DNA of 64,000 bases from Omphiscola glabra (GCA_964017045.1 OZ024810.1:4634504-4698503); one strand, 5' to 3'; counted from the first letter of the stretch, positions 1-11,755 are shown. Notes: generated from the sequence alone by a model not told the origin. Translations and numbers: made by a program.

Positions 1-334
1 TTCTGAACAGCCATCCTCTTCTGAACAGCCATCCTCTTCTGAACAGCCATCCTATTCTGAACAGCAATCCTCTTCTGAACAGCCATCCTCTTCTGAACAG
101 CCATCCTCTTCCGAACAGCCATCCGTCTGAACAGCCATCCTTCTGAACAGCCATCCTTCTGAACAGTCATCCTCTTCTGAACAGCCATCCTCTTCTGAAC
201 AGCCATCCTCTTCTGAACAGCCATCCTCTTCTGAACAGGCATCCTCTTCTGAACAGGCATCCTCTTCTGAACAGGCATCCTCTTCTGAACAGGCATCCTC
301 TTCTGAACAGCCATCCTTCTGAACAGCAATCCGA
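1..334. repeat. 18-bp tandem array (cut by window start)
   Basis: Unit TTCTGAACAGCCATCCTC with 16-bp variants lacking TC and a G/C variant block at 236-300. It runs off the left edge, so its full length is unknown. Confidence 0.95.
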
Positions 335-485
335 CCATCAAGATGTTTATACACCAACCCCTCCTTTTTTAGTAATTGGGCAGATATATATACATAGAGG
401 GCGAACGGGCAGATTTATTAAATAGAGGGCGAATATCTTACAAACATTACGGTTCTATTATAATCATCACATTTTTCATCACTTT

Positions 486-800
486 CATAACAAACGGGTA
501 TATCATAAACAGAAAATGTATATTACAAACAGAAAAGGTATATGACAAAAAGAAAAGGTATATTACAAACAGAAAAGGTATATTACAATCAGAAAAGGTA
601 TATTAAAAACAGAAAAGGTATATTACAAACAGAAAATGTATATTACAAACAGAAAAGGTATATTACAATCAGAAAAGGTATATTACAAACAGAAAATGTA
701 TATTACAAACAGAAAAGAAAATAAAGAATATTACAAACGTAACGTGTAAATTACAAACAGAGCGGGTATGTTACAAACAGAGCGGGTATGTTACAAACAG
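486..800. repeat. 20-bp tandem arrays, two related blocks
   Basis: Block one (486-722) repeats GAAAAGGTATATTACAAACA about 12 times. Block two (738-800) repeats AGCGGGTATGTTACAAACAG three times and shares GTTACAAACAG-type sequence with the first. Confidence 0.9.
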
Positions 801-810
801 AATAAAACAT

Positions 811-965
811 TATATATTAAATGGTGTACATGATTATATTGAATAGTGTACAAGATTATATTGAATGGTGTACATGATTATAGTGAATGGTGTACATTAT
901 ATATTGAACGGTGTACGTTTTATATTGAATGGTGTACATGAAATATATCAAATGATGTACATGCT
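811..965. repeat. 21-22-bp tandem array
   Basis: About seven degenerate units around TGAATGGTGTACATGATTAT. Confidence 0.85.
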
Positions 966-1819
966 ATATTAAAAGGTTTGCATGCAATATCAAACAGAAC
1001 GGTTATGCAACGAACAGAAGGGGTAAATACCCACGTTTTACGCGTTATACTTTGTGCCAACAGGGCTGCACGGAGACGTGTCTGAACTATACTGTTGCAC
1101 GACACGTGCCGGCAGACCAGATTTCTATGGCACTCGGCGGCCTCCTCGCTTCATGTCTGAAAACACTCGCAGGTCAGCGCACACACACGTTGTTCATTAC
1201 CCAATGGTTACTGTTGATCTGTTTGGAACCAAAGATAAGATAAGATCAAAAAGTTACAGAATAATAGATTCTTTTCATGAACGTTTTGGTTTCTTTTGCG
1301 AACTCACAATGAAATGTTTAAATGAAGTTTTGTGAATCAGATATACACGTGGATTATAGTGTTCGAGAGAAATACTCTCACAAAGCAGAGGCGTCATTTG
1401 GGTAGGGTAGTGGTGGGGGGCATGTGTCCCCCATGTGCCCCCCCCCCTGAATTTGCAAAGTTTATTTAATTTGCCATGTTTTGTGGCGCCTCCCGTGATA
1501 AACAACAAGCCGTTTAAGTTTTCGTCGCCCCCCCCCCCTCCGCCCCCATGGACGTTCCTGTTCCTAACACAATGACGGGGCGGGCACTAAATAGATTATC
1601 ATATATCGGGAATCAAATTAAAATGTTATTTCTCAAACTTTAATTTTTGGTTATGTCTACTATGTCTGCCGACTATAAAGTGTCACCTCCCCCCTTTTTC
1701 CCCCACACACTCCCCCCCCCCCCTTTCCTCCTTGCCCACGCTAAAATGAATTTGATGAACATCAATGAGACAAATAGATACGGACTATCAACTTGTCTAC
1801 ATTCCCCCTCAGTCTAACC

Positions 1820-2018
1820 CAGTGGTTCTCAACTTTCCTAATGCCGCGACCCTTTAATACAGTTCCTCATGTTGTGGCGACCCGCAACCACAAATTATTT
1901 TCGTAGCTACTTCATAACTGTATAGTATATTTTTCTCCCCCCATGGTCTTAGGCGACCCCTTTGTAAACGGTCATTCGACCCCCAAAGGGATCGCAACCC
2001 ACAGGTTGAGAAACACTG
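1820..2018 (-). mobile_element. SPIN-like hAT MITE, copy A
   Basis: A non-autonomous hAT element with ends CAGTGGTTCTCAAC and GTTGAGAAACACTG. It is flanked by a perfect 8-bp target duplication GTCTAACC (1812-1819 and 2019-2026). Internal sequence includes GCCGCGACCC, TTCGTAGCTACTTCATAACT and GTCTTAGGCGACCCC, which I recognise from the SPIN family consensus. It carries no transposase and has a deleted interior compared with full-length MITEs. Confidence 0.9.
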
Positions 2019-2026
2019 GTCTAACC

Positions 2027-2926
2027 AAACCGCCCGTCAACCTCCCAAGAACTCCAGGGCCCCGACCCTCGTTTTTTTTGTCCAAGCATCGCGAGGGCCT
2101 GGAAAGAAGACGAGGGAAAAACTCGAGCCCGTATCCTTCCACACAAACGCTGCGACGCGTGACACACATTTGTCAGACCATTGAGCCGTCCACGGCATTC
2201 GATATCAGACATCGACTGACACGCATTCATTCCACGCATTCACTCCACGCAGATTCTCTTGTTCTCCACTCGTCTAGTCTTTTTTTTTTATATCGCCCCA
2301 CACTTGTTCACCGGATTATTATATTAACCCCAACCTCAACTCCACCCCGCCCCCTCTCCCGTCCGATGTACTCACTTATTGTGCGATGTGAGGACTTCGT
2401 AGACTAACTGCCTGTGTGAGTAAATTGTCACGAGATTAGCTTCCCTTGAAGGGAGAGAAACGGAAACAAGTAAATAATACTTGATTTAAACCACACCAAG
2501 GCGGTCTTCTCCCTTTGTAATAAGAAAGCAAAATAATTAACTCCCTTTTTAAAAAAAAAAATGTTTACAATAAAATTTTTGCGATTCCTGCGTGTCCAAG
2601 TTTGTCAAGCACTGAGAAAATTTTCAAATTTGGATCAAAGGATCAAAGGACTTAATTTTGACCAATGGTCCCATTTTGAGCCAAATTGAAATTCATGGAT
2701 TTTAGGCTGACGGTGAGACGTTCGATGTGATTCAATCTTACGTTGTTAAACAGGGTTTACTGTCTGTTGTTTCCCCCCTTGTATTGTGTGCACTGCAGAT
2801 TCCCGCCTAGATGAGACAGCCAATCAGCAATGTAACTGTGTAACTATCTCAGTGTGTGTGTAACTGTGTAACTATCTCAGTGTGTGACATCTTGGATTAA
2901 ATGGCGCTTTACATTGATTTGCTACA
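2027..2926. other. no gene seen
   Basis: Unassigned sequence between MITE copy A and the heptamer array. It has a short duplicated piece (GTAACTGTGTAACTATCTCAG, twice at 2837-2880, given here by its first 20-odd bases) and no coding or RNA signal I can defend. Confidence 0.6.
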
Positions 2927-3955
2927 GTAGTGTTGTTGGCTGTTGGTTGTTGGCTGTTGGTTGTTGGCTGTTAGTTGTTGGTTGTTGGTTGTTGGTTGTT
3001 GGTTGTTGGTTGTTGGCTGTTAGTTGTTGGTTGTTGGTTGTTGGTTGTTGGTTGTTGGCTGTTAGTTGTTGGTTGTTGGTTGTTGGCTGTTAGTTGTTAG
3101 ATGTTGGTTGTTGGCTGTTAGTTGTTGGCTGTTGGTTGTTGGTTGTTGGCTGTTGGATGTTGGTTGTTGGCTGTTAGTTGTTGGTTGTTGGTTGTTGGTT
3201 GTTGGTTGTTGGTTGTTGGTTGTTGGCTGTTAGTTGTTGGTTGTTGGTTGTTGGTTGTTGGTTGTTGGTTGTTGGTTGTTGGTTGTTGGTTGTTGGTTGT
3301 TGGTTGTTGGTTGTTGGTTGTTGGCTGTTAGTTGTTGGTTGTTGGTTGTTGGTTGTTGGTTGTTGGCTGTTAGTTGTTGGTTGTTGGTTGTTGGCTGTTA
3401 GTTGTTAGATGTTGGTTGTTGGCTGTTAGTTGTTGGCTGTTGGTTGTTGGTTGTTGGCTGTTGGATGTTGGTTGTTGGCTGTTAGTTGTTGGTTGTTGGT
3501 TGTTGGTTGTTGGCTGTTAGTTGTTGGTTGTTGGTTGTTGGCTGTTAGTTGTTGGTTGTTGGTTGTTGGTTGTTGGCTGTTAGTTGTTGGTTGTTGGTTG
3601 TTGGCTGTTAGTTGTTAGATGTTGGTTGTTGGCTGTTAGTTGTTGGCTGTTGGTTGTTGGTTGTTGGCTGTTGGATGTTGGTTGTTGGCTGTTAGTTGTT
3701 GGCTGTTGGTTGTTGGCTGTTAGTTGTTGGCTGTTGGTTGTTGGCTGTTGGTTGTTGGCTGTTAGTTGTTGGCTGTTAGTTGTTGGCTGTTAGTTGTTGG
3801 CAGTTAGTTGTTGGCTGTTAGTTGTTGGCTGTTAATTGTTGGCTGTTGGTTGTTGGCTGTTAGTTGTTGGCTGCTAGTTAGTTGTTGGCTGTTAGTTAGT
3901 TGTTAGCTGTTAGTTGTTGCCTGTTAGTTAGTTGTTGCCTGTTAGCTGTTGGCTT
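2927..3955. repeat. 7-bp tandem array, about 1 kb, with higher-order structure
   Basis: Heptamers GTTGGTT, GTTGGCT and GTTAGTT alternate for about 147 units. A marker GTTAGATG occurs at 3096, 3404 and 3614, spaced 308 and 210 bp (44 and 30 heptamers), inside longer identical blocks. Open frames reading GCWLLVV repeats are an effect of the 21-bp phase. Confidence 0.95.
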
Positions 3956-4094
3956 ATAGTTGCTGGGGGATGATTCTAACTGAAGTTTCCTACTGCCAGT
4001 CTCCTCTATCCTGTTTTGATAACATCTATTTCACCCCACCCCATGGTTTCTTATTTTTCCACCCCCCCCGTCATTCCATCTTTCCCCCCTTTGT

Positions 4095-4420
4095 TTTGCA
4101 AACCTTTAGACGTACAAACATTTAGCAAACCTGTAGTAGTACACACTTTTGGCAAAGCCTTAGCAGTACAATCATTGTGCAAACCTTCAGAATTACAAAC
4201 ATTTCTCAAACCCGTAGCAGTACAATCATTGTGTAAACCTTCAGAAATACAAACATTTCTCAAACCCTTAGCAGTACAATCATTGTGCAAACCTTCAGAA
4301 TTACAAACATTTCTCAAACCCTTAGCAGTACAATCATTGTGCAAATCTTCAGAATTACAAACATTTCTCAAACCCTTAGAAGTACAAACAATTTGCGAAC
4401 CTCTAGAAGTACAAACTTTT
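4095..4420. repeat. 27/54-bp tandem array
   Basis: Dimeric units: one half contains CAGTACAATCATTGTGCAAA, the other AATTACAAACATTTCTCAAA. About six dimers, more divergent at both edges. Confidence 0.92.
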
Positions 4421-4429
4421 CATGCACTT

Positions 4430-5175
4430 TTTACGCGATACCAAGAAGTCTCACAGCGAGCCACCCCATTCCCCTTTTTTTCCACACACGCCATTACAAT
4501 TTACAGTGTCATGAGTCTTTATGACATCTGACATCATGAACCACCTCCCACTTCCCTTCCCCCCTCTTTCTTTTAGTGTCATGTCAGTATGTTTGTCGTT
4601 CTTCCTAAAGACATTTCCCATCTCATTTCCACTGGAATGCCATCAGGACATCGCTTCTCTTCAAACCCACGTTAGATCGTCTCTTAATGTTGAACTGAAA
4701 GTCCGTCAACCGAGCGCATCTCGAGGGCCAGAGGGTGGGGGCCACGTAACGGCGTATAGGGAATATTAAGATAATTCAATTAATGTTTAAAGATTTCGTT
4801 CCGCCGACGACGGCTGATGGGATTTGCTTGAACGACGGCGGACACCAACATCAGAGTCCGTGCAAATATTAGTGCGGTAAATAGAGTCATACTGACACGG
4901 ACGGATCAATGGGCGATACTTTGAAATGAGATTGCTCGCGAAAACCGATTAGAATTTTGTGTTGTGGAATACAATATTTGGATTTTTTATATCTGATTTG
5001 GAAAGTTGTCACAATCTGTTAGTTTTATGAGGTGCGGTAAAGTTACAGGTGCGACGTGAAGGTTCGGAGTGTACGTTTCCCAAGCGACAGACGGTAGGCA
5101 AAGACTTGGGATGGTGACGAAGGCGAAGCACCGAGTCTTCAAATGTGGTGGGGACATTATCAAAGATATCCGACC
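4430..5175. other. no gene seen
   Basis: Unassigned sequence with pyrimidine-rich stretches at the left and no recognisable protein, RNA or transposon end up to MITE copy B. Confidence 0.55.
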
Positions 5176-5183
5176 TTGTAGTA

Positions 5184-5363
5184 CAGTGGTTCTCAACCAT
5201 CCTAATGCCGCCACCCGTCAATACTGTTCCAATACTGTGGTGACCCCCCACTCGCAAAAATATTTTCGTTGCTACTTCATAACTGTAGACTACATGTGTT
5301 TTCAGATGGTCTTAGGCGACCCCTGTGCAAGGGTCGTTCGACCCCCAAATTTGAGAGACGCTG
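5184..5363 (-). mobile_element. SPIN-like hAT MITE, copy B
   Basis: Left end CAGTGGTTCTCAACCATCC, right end decayed to GAGAGACGCTG. A perfect 8-bp target duplication TTGTAGTA lies at 5176-5183 and 5364-5371. The interior matches copies A, C and D (CTAATGCCGCC, GTTGCTACTTCATAACTGTA, GGTCTTAGGCGACCCC). It has lost about 15-20 bp near the right end, including the part that reads as a GGTTGAG-type terminus in the other copies. Confidence 0.9.
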
Positions 5364-5607
5364 TTGTAGTACATGTTAAAAAATGAAAATGAGTATGTTA
5401 TTTATCGCAAGTTTGATCTTAGTCCGGGTGTCTGTAAGGCTAAGGGCGTTTGAGACCTTCATTGCGCCCCCCCCCCCCCCCACTTTTTTAATGACGAAAA
5501 AGGAAAGAACATTTAAAAAGACAAGCCGTCTCAATCTCTCAATGGTTTCTGTAAACAGATTTCTTAAGCTAAATTAGCGAAATTATTATAGAAAAAAATA
5601 TATAACC

Positions 5608-6893
5608 CACTAAACAATGCCGGCGGCAATGTGTGAACTTCTCATTTACTAAACAATGCCGGCGGCAATGTGTGAACTTCTCATTTACTAAACAATGCCG
5701 GCGGCAATGTGTGAACTTCTCATTTACTAAACAATGCCGGCGGAAATGTGTGAACTTCTCATTTACTAAACAATGCCGGCGGCAATGTGTGAACTTCTCA
5801 TTTACTAAACAATGCCGGAAGCAATGTGTGAACTTCTCATTTACTAAACAATGCCGGCGGCAATGTGTGAACTTCTCATTTACTAAACAATGCCGGAAGC
5901 AATGTGTGAACTTCTCATTTACTAAACAATGCCGGAAGCAATGTGTGAACTTCTCATTTACTAAACAATGCCGGCGGCAATGCGTGAACTTCCCATCTAC
6001 TAAACAATGCCGGCGGCAATGCGTGAACTTCTCATATACTAAACAATGCCGTCGGAAATGCGTGAACTTCCCAGCTACTAAACAATGCCGGAAACAATGT
6101 GTGAACTTCTCATCTACTAAACAATTCCGGCGGCAATGCGTGAACTTCCCATCTACTAAACAATGCCGGCGGCAATGCGTGAACTTCTCATATACTAAAC
6201 AATGCCGGCGGAAATGCGTGAACTTCTCATCTACTAAACAATGCCGGCGGAAATGCGTGAACTTCTCATCTGCTAAACAATTCCGGCGGCAATGCGTGAA
6301 CTTCCCAGCTACTAAACAATGGCGGCGGAAATGCGAGAACTCCCCAGCTACTAAACAATGCCGGCGGCAATGCGTGAACTTCTCATCTGCTAAACAATTC
6401 CGGCGGCAATGCGTGAACTTCCCAGCTACTAAACAATGGTGGCGGCAATGCGAGAACTTCCCATCTACTAAACAATGGCGGCGGCAATGCGTGAACTTCC
6501 CATCTACTAAACAATGGCGGCGGCAATGCGTGAACTTCCCATCTACTAAACAATGGCGGCTGCAATGCGTGAACTTCCCATCTACTAAACAATGGCGGCT
6601 GCAATGCGTGAACTTCCCAGCTACTAAACAATGGCGGCTGCAATGCGTGAACTTCCCAGCTACTAAACAATGGCGGCGGCAATGCGTGAACTTCCCATCT
6701 ACTAAACAATGGCGGCGGCAATGCGTGAACTTCCCATCTACTAAACAATGGCGGCGGAAATGCGTGAACTTCCCATCTACTAAACAATGGCGGCTGCAAT
6801 GCGTGAATTCCCATCTACTAAACAATGGTGGCTGCAATGCGTGAACTTCCCATCTACTAAACAATGGCGGCTGCAATGCGTGAAATTCTCAGC
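5608..6893. repeat. 39-bp tandem array, about 33 units
   Basis: The unit contains AAACAATGCCGGCGGCAATG followed by TGTGAACTTCTCATTTACT-type sequence. Because 39 is divisible by three and the unit lacks stops, frames of about 400 codons are open on both strands. Variants are graded: TGTGTG/CTCATTT on the left, TGCGTG/CCCATCT and GGCGGCTGC on the right. Confidence 0.97.
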
Positions 6894-7144
6894 TACTAAA
6901 GTTACTGGACAAAACATGGATCCAATAAACGCAACTAAGAATCTCTATAAATGCCAATATCTGCGGGAATTTTATTCTTCCCGCCTATTGAACAGAGCCT
7001 TACAAACATACAAACATACAAACATACATGCATACATAACTACATAATTATTATTTATGTTTTTCCCCCACATCATTGGTTCACAAAACTCAGCGATGCA
7101 GTTATTATGTGAGTGTTAAGCTCCAACAATAACATCCTCCATGA

Positions 7145-7341
7145 CAGCGGTTCTCAACCTGTGGGTCGCGACCTCTATAGGGGTCGCGCGATCCTTTCCC
7201 AGGGATCGCCTAAGACCATCTGAAAACACATATACTCTTCAGTTATTAAGTAGAAACAAAAATAATGTTATGGCTTGGGGTCGCCACATCATGAGGGACT
7301 GTATTAAAGGGTTGTGGCATTTGGAAGGTTGAGAACCACTG
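7145..7341 (+). mobile_element. SPIN-like hAT MITE, copy C
   Basis: Begins CAGCGGTTCTCAACCTGTGG and ends GGTTGAGAACCACTG. Orientation is opposite to copies A and B. Flanks CTCCATGA (7137-7144) and CTCTGTGA (7342-7349) match at six of eight positions, a slightly decayed target duplication. Interior GGGTCGC, TCGCCTAAGACCATCTGAAA and GGTCGCCACATCATGAG follow the family. Confidence 0.87.
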
Positions 7342-7526
7342 CTCTGTGACGTCAAATTGATATGTCTCCAATCTTTACTCTATAGAACTACTTGATACGG
7401 GTCCAAATTGTTTCTCTGATGCCACGAGCGAAGTCTTAGCTGACAGTCCCGATAGAATACATGGCATCCATTGTTTTCAGAAGCAACAACAACAGTTAAA
7501 ACAAAAATCATATCCATTTTGTTTGT

Positions 7527-7664
7527 GAGTGTGTGTCTGTGTGTGTCTGTGTGTGTCTGTGTGTGTCTGTGTGTGTGTCTGTGTGTGTCTGTGTGTGTCT
7601 GTGTGTGTCTGTGTGTGTCTGTGTGTGTCTGTGTGTGTGTCTGTGCGGGTGTGGGGGGGGGGGG
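7527..7664. repeat. GT-rich microsatellite and poly(G)
   Basis: (GTGTGTCT)n with occasional GTGTGTGTCT, ending in a 12-base G run at 7653-7664. Confidence 0.95.
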
Positions 7665-8072
7665 TCCGAGGGATGCGCGGGGATGTTGACACAAGTCGCC
7701 GGATCGCACTGTCCCCGACTCCTCTCCACCCAGTTTGCCCCGCCCCCCAGCTGTGAGCAGATCCTCTATTCAGGTGTCAATCAATAACCCGCTATTGAAA
7801 TGATATTTAAAGTGTTGGCACACCAACTCGGCCAAGGGAAATTAGCAATACAGTGAGAAGGCTACCTTGGTGGAATCAGTGGGGGGGGGGGGGGGAATAG
7901 GATGTGGGGTGGCCATGGATTATCATCCTCTCCAACATGAGCGGCGCCTTTTGGGGGTACTTACTGTCTTTTTGTCAATAGGGGTGTAAAGACAAGATGC
8001 GCCGATGTAATCGGACGAAGCACAGGGGCGTAGGAAACGATTTTGTCGCAGATTATGTGCAAATATGACACC

Positions 8073-8385
8073 GACTCCAGGTATACGACACTGACTACAG
8101 GTATACGACACTTACTCCAGGTATAAGACACTGACTCCGTGTATACGATACAGACTCCAGGTATTAACACCGACTCCAGGTATTGACACTGACACCAGGT
8201 ATTGACACTGACTCCAGGTATTGACACTGACTTCAGGTATTGACACCGACTCCGGGTATTGACACTGACTCCAGGTATACGGTACTGACTCCAGGTATTG
8301 ACACCGACTCCAGGTATTGATACCGACTCCAGGTATACGGTACTGACTCCAGGTATTGACACTGACTCCAGGAATTCACATATAT
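8073..8385. repeat. 19-20-bp tandem array
   Basis: Units around GACTCCAGGTATTGACACT, with a variant carrying GGTATACGGTACT that recurs about every 57-60 bp. Confidence 0.92.
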
Positions 8386-8829
8386 AGACACTGACTCTAT
8401 ATAGGCATACAACACTTGCCTGCACTTCAGTTTCACCAACTGGTTTTTTTTATCTTTCCCTGGACACATTCTCGAGATTCGCCCCTGATTCCCCCCCCCC
8501 CCTTTCCCCTTTAGAATCTCCATGAACCCCCTTAAGGTTTGTAAGACATACGCCCAAATAAACAGATGCCTATAAGCGATGCTTGACACACGGTGAAAAC
8601 AAAAAGAAACCAGTCGTCTGCACACAAGAAATAATAACGAAAGTGAAATGCCTAAAATGTAGAAACATAATGCCGTTATTTCAGTTTCACTCTGAAGAGT
8701 TATGCCTGCAGTAGATGTGTCTGCTCCGTCATATGACCGGTTTAATTGTGTTATTGACACGTGACATGTGACACCGTCATGGTTGATTGGTTCGAAGGAA
8801 GATTTAAAAAAAACCGATGCGACAGCGAG

Positions 8830-8930
8830 AGTTCGTGACAGCCATAACTTGTGACAGCCATAACTTGTGACAGCCATAACTTGTGACAGCCAGAGCTTGT
8901 GACAGCCGTTGTTTGTGGCAGTCATTGTTA
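8830..8930. repeat. 16-bp tandem array
   Basis: Six copies of GTGACAGCCATAACTT, decaying to the right. Confidence 0.9.
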
Positions 8931-9085
8931 TGACAATCAAATGTATTTACAGTTACTTTTATTAAAGACATTCAGGTACACGGACAAGCATATATAATGA
9001 CAGTGACAGCCGGAATATAACCGGTTCGTTGGTCCGTAGACTCGAAGAGAGCAACTCTAAGCATTTGATCGTCGCTGGACTGCCT

Positions 9086-9735
9086 AGGACTTGTTCTGCC
9101 TGGACTTGTTCTGCCTGGACTTGTTCTGCCTGGACTTGTTCTGTCTGGATTTGTTCTGCCTGGACTTGTTCTGCCTGGGACTGTTTCTGCCTGGACTTGT
9201 TCTGTCTGGACTTGTTCTGCCTGGACTTGTTCTGCCTGGACTTGTTCTGCCTGGGACTGTTTCTGCCTGGACTTGTTCTGTCTGGACTTGTTCTGCCTGG
9301 ACTTGTTCTGTCTGGACTTGTTCTGCCTGGACTTGTTCTGCCTGGACTTGTTCTGCCTGGACTTGTTCTGCCTGGGACTGTTTCTGCCTGGACTTGTTCT
9401 GTCTGGACTTGTTCTGCCTGGACTTGTTCTGCCTGGACTTGTTCTGCCTGGACTTGTTCTGCCTGGGACTGGTTCTGCCTGGGACTGTTTCTGCCTGGAC
9501 TTGTTCTGCCTGGACTTGTTCTGCCTGGACTTGTTCTGCCTGGACTTGTTCTGCCTGGACTTGTTCTGCCTGGACTTGTTCTGCCTGGACTGGTTCTGCC
9601 TGGGACTGTTTCTGCCTGGACTTGTTCTGCCTGGACTTGTTCTGCCTGGACTTGTTCTGCCTGGACTTGTTCTGCCTGGACTTGTTCTGCCTGGACTTGT
9701 TTTGCCTGGGACTGGTTCTGCCTGGGACTGGTTCT
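9086..9735. repeat. 15-bp tandem array, about 43 units
   Basis: Unit TTGTTCTGCCTGGAC, with 16-bp variants (GGGACTGTTTCTGCCT) interspersed at irregular spacing that shift the frame. All three plus frames and one minus frame stay open for long stretches, an effect of the repeat. Confidence 0.95.
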
Positions 9736-9815
9736 AACCTATCACCCTCACAATGTGACCGCCAAAAATATTCATAAAGAATCGTAACATACTTCTTGCT
9801 GCCCCGACATAACAA

Positions 9816-9995
9816 GGTATTCTCATCCCCTCCACTAAAAGGGTATTCTCATCCCCTCGACTAACAGGGTATTCTCATCCCCTCAACTAACAGGGTATTC
9901 TCATCCCCTCAACTAACTGGGTATTCTCATCCCATAAACTAACAGGGTATTCTCATCCCCTCAACTAACAGGGTATCCTCATCCCCTCCACTGAT
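9816..9995. repeat. 26-bp tandem array
   Basis: Seven units around ACAGGGTATTCTCATCCCCT, abutting the Penelope-like relic. Confidence 0.92.
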
Positions 9996-10000
9996 TGTCT

Positions 10001-10480
10001 TCAGACGGGACAAAAATCTAGGTGACCTTCTGGTTCATAGTCGCCTTCGAGCGGACTCGTCTTACTTTAGGACTAAACCATACTCAAGAAGCCCATGTAG
10101 GACTTGTCCCTATACACTCCAAACCAAAAACCTTTGGCCTCCCTACCCCACGAGAGTCCACGTGCGTTAGTCGTTATGTGATAAATGCGATTGTGTGCCG
10201 GAGAGGTCATTCTATTTATATGGGCGAAACTGGGAGAAGATTGGCAGATAGTTTCAGGGAACATCTCCGGGATACTGAACAAGGCAAGGTAAACCTTCCC
10301 CAGTCTTTTCACATTTCAACAGAGAGCAAAATAAAGGTGCATTAGACGTATCCATTACGGCACTTATTTCCTGCACTAACACGCCAGAGAGAGTTAAATT
10401 AAAAACACATGTATTCTTTATTCGGCACCATATCTCCACATGCTTTAAATCAAACACTCTCTCACTAATGTTTCTCAATT
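10001..10480 (+). pseudogene. Penelope-like retroelement relic, RT C-terminus and GIY-YIG endonuclease
   Basis: Three pieces in different frames read in the order expected for a Penelope-like element. First, DKNLGDLLVHSRLRAD and KPYSRSPCRTCPY (about 10008-10115) match the region between reverse transcriptase and endonuclease. Second, YMGETGRRLADSFREHLRD (about 10220-10276) is the GIY-YIG endonuclease core, with the usual NxIxCRR-type lead-in. Third, about 10400-10470 reads FGTISPHALNQTLS, like the family C terminus. At least two frameshifts and missing upstream sequence show it is dead. The 5' part is absent; a 26-bp array abuts it at 9995. Identification is by motif memory only. Confidence 0.8.
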
Positions 10481-10695
10481 TCCCTGTATTCCTTCCTCCT
10501 TTCTTTTATCTTATTCCTTAGATTTTATGTATCCCTAGATATTTTGATCCGTTAAGATTCTCTACCTTATTTTCCCCAGTACCAATATTTATATTCTTTT
10601 ACTTCCAGTAATTCTACTTCGGGCAACAACATAACAGACCTCTAAGTTTTTTTTAGCTGTACTATTACTTGTCTTGCTTCTATTTGGTTTGCTTG

Positions 10696-10723
10696 CTGGA
10701 GGAGGCTCTAAGCCGAAACGTCC
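10696..10723 (+). ncRNA. decayed hammerhead-ribozyme-like core, retroelement 3' region
   Basis: Downstream of the Penelope-like relic, CTGGAGGA is followed by GGC-TCTAA-GCC (a 3-bp stem) and then GAAAC-GTC. Removing one G from the first box would restore the hammerhead box CTGAxGA. Penelope-like elements are known to carry short hammerhead motifs. The extra base suggests this copy is inactive. Confidence 0.5.
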
Positions 10724-10789
10724 AAATCTTATTGTTCTATTAATTCAAGCTTAACATACCTTGTTCTAGTATTTCATATGGGCATGTAT

Positions 10790-11275
10790 CTTGTTGTCCG
10801 AGACCTTGTCCTGGCATGTGATGTTAAATATGCTTTTGAAACACAACTGCGCATGTACCTTGGTATCCGGGACCTTTTCCTGGCATGTACCTTGGTGTCC
10901 GGGACGTTGTCCTGGCATATACCTTGGTGTCCGGTACCTTGTCCTGGCATATACCTTGGTGTCCGGGACCTTGTCCTGGCATATACCTTGGTGTCCAGGG
11001 CCTTGTCCTGGCATGTACCTTGGTGTCCGGGACGTTGTCCTGGCATATACCTTGGTGTCCGGGACCTTGTCCTGGCATATACCTTGGTGTCCGGGACCTT
11101 GTCCTGGCATATACATTGGTGTCCGGGGCCTTGTCCTGGCATATACCTTGGTGTCCGGGACCTTGTCCTGGCATATACCTTGGTGTCCGGGACCTTGTCC
11201 TGGCATATACCTTGGTGTCCGGTACCTTGTCCTGGCATATACCTTGGTGTCCGGGACCTTGTCCTTGCATGTGAT
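10790..11275. repeat. 32-bp tandem array
   Basis: About 13 units containing TACCTTGGTGTCCGGGACCT. The sequence GCATGTGATGTTAAATA occurs at both borders (about 10815 and 11265), so a larger segment including the flank was once duplicated. Confidence 0.93.
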
Positions 11276-11755
11276 GTTAAATACGGTTCTGGGGTTTGGT
11301 TCAGCTGTCCAGCAAGGACATACCTCGGTAGCTCTCACCAGATTGGTTATCCCTTTAGTGTACATGTGAGAAATTGAGTCGTATTTGAAATCCTGGTCCA
11401 TTGACTCTTGCTACACACAATGTAAAAACTGCTGTTCGAGCCTTTCAGACAGTGTTGATGCCTCTTTCTTGTAGAGCTCAAATGGTCAAGCTGCACCCTC
11501 TTTTTGAGCTACGATAGATGAATGGGCAGAAATTAGCACACTATTTTGGCTCTGGGATCATCGCTTCTAACGGTCATTTCACTAATTATCTATTTTCTTT
11601 TATTTGTGACAATATTTTTTATAGGTTCAAACAATTTAATGACTTAGTGTTATATTATATTTAGTAAAGAGATGTCTTCTTACAACACACACATCATTTC
11701 CTGTCGTTAACCTGTACAGGATAGAGAAATACAGGGATACAGATATATAAATATA

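Noticed and set aside
2927..3955. Interstitial telomere
   Set aside because: The heptamer is not TTAGGG or a known animal telomere variant, and it is mixed and far from any visible chromosome end.
5569..6876. Opposed open frames of 435 and 403 codons
   Set aside because: They are carried entirely by a 39-bp tandem unit lacking stops; no start context, splice site or domain, and both strands are equally open.
9029..9815. Several overlapping frames of 154-252 codons
   Set aside because: 15-bp array; open in nearly every frame, as expected from the repeat.
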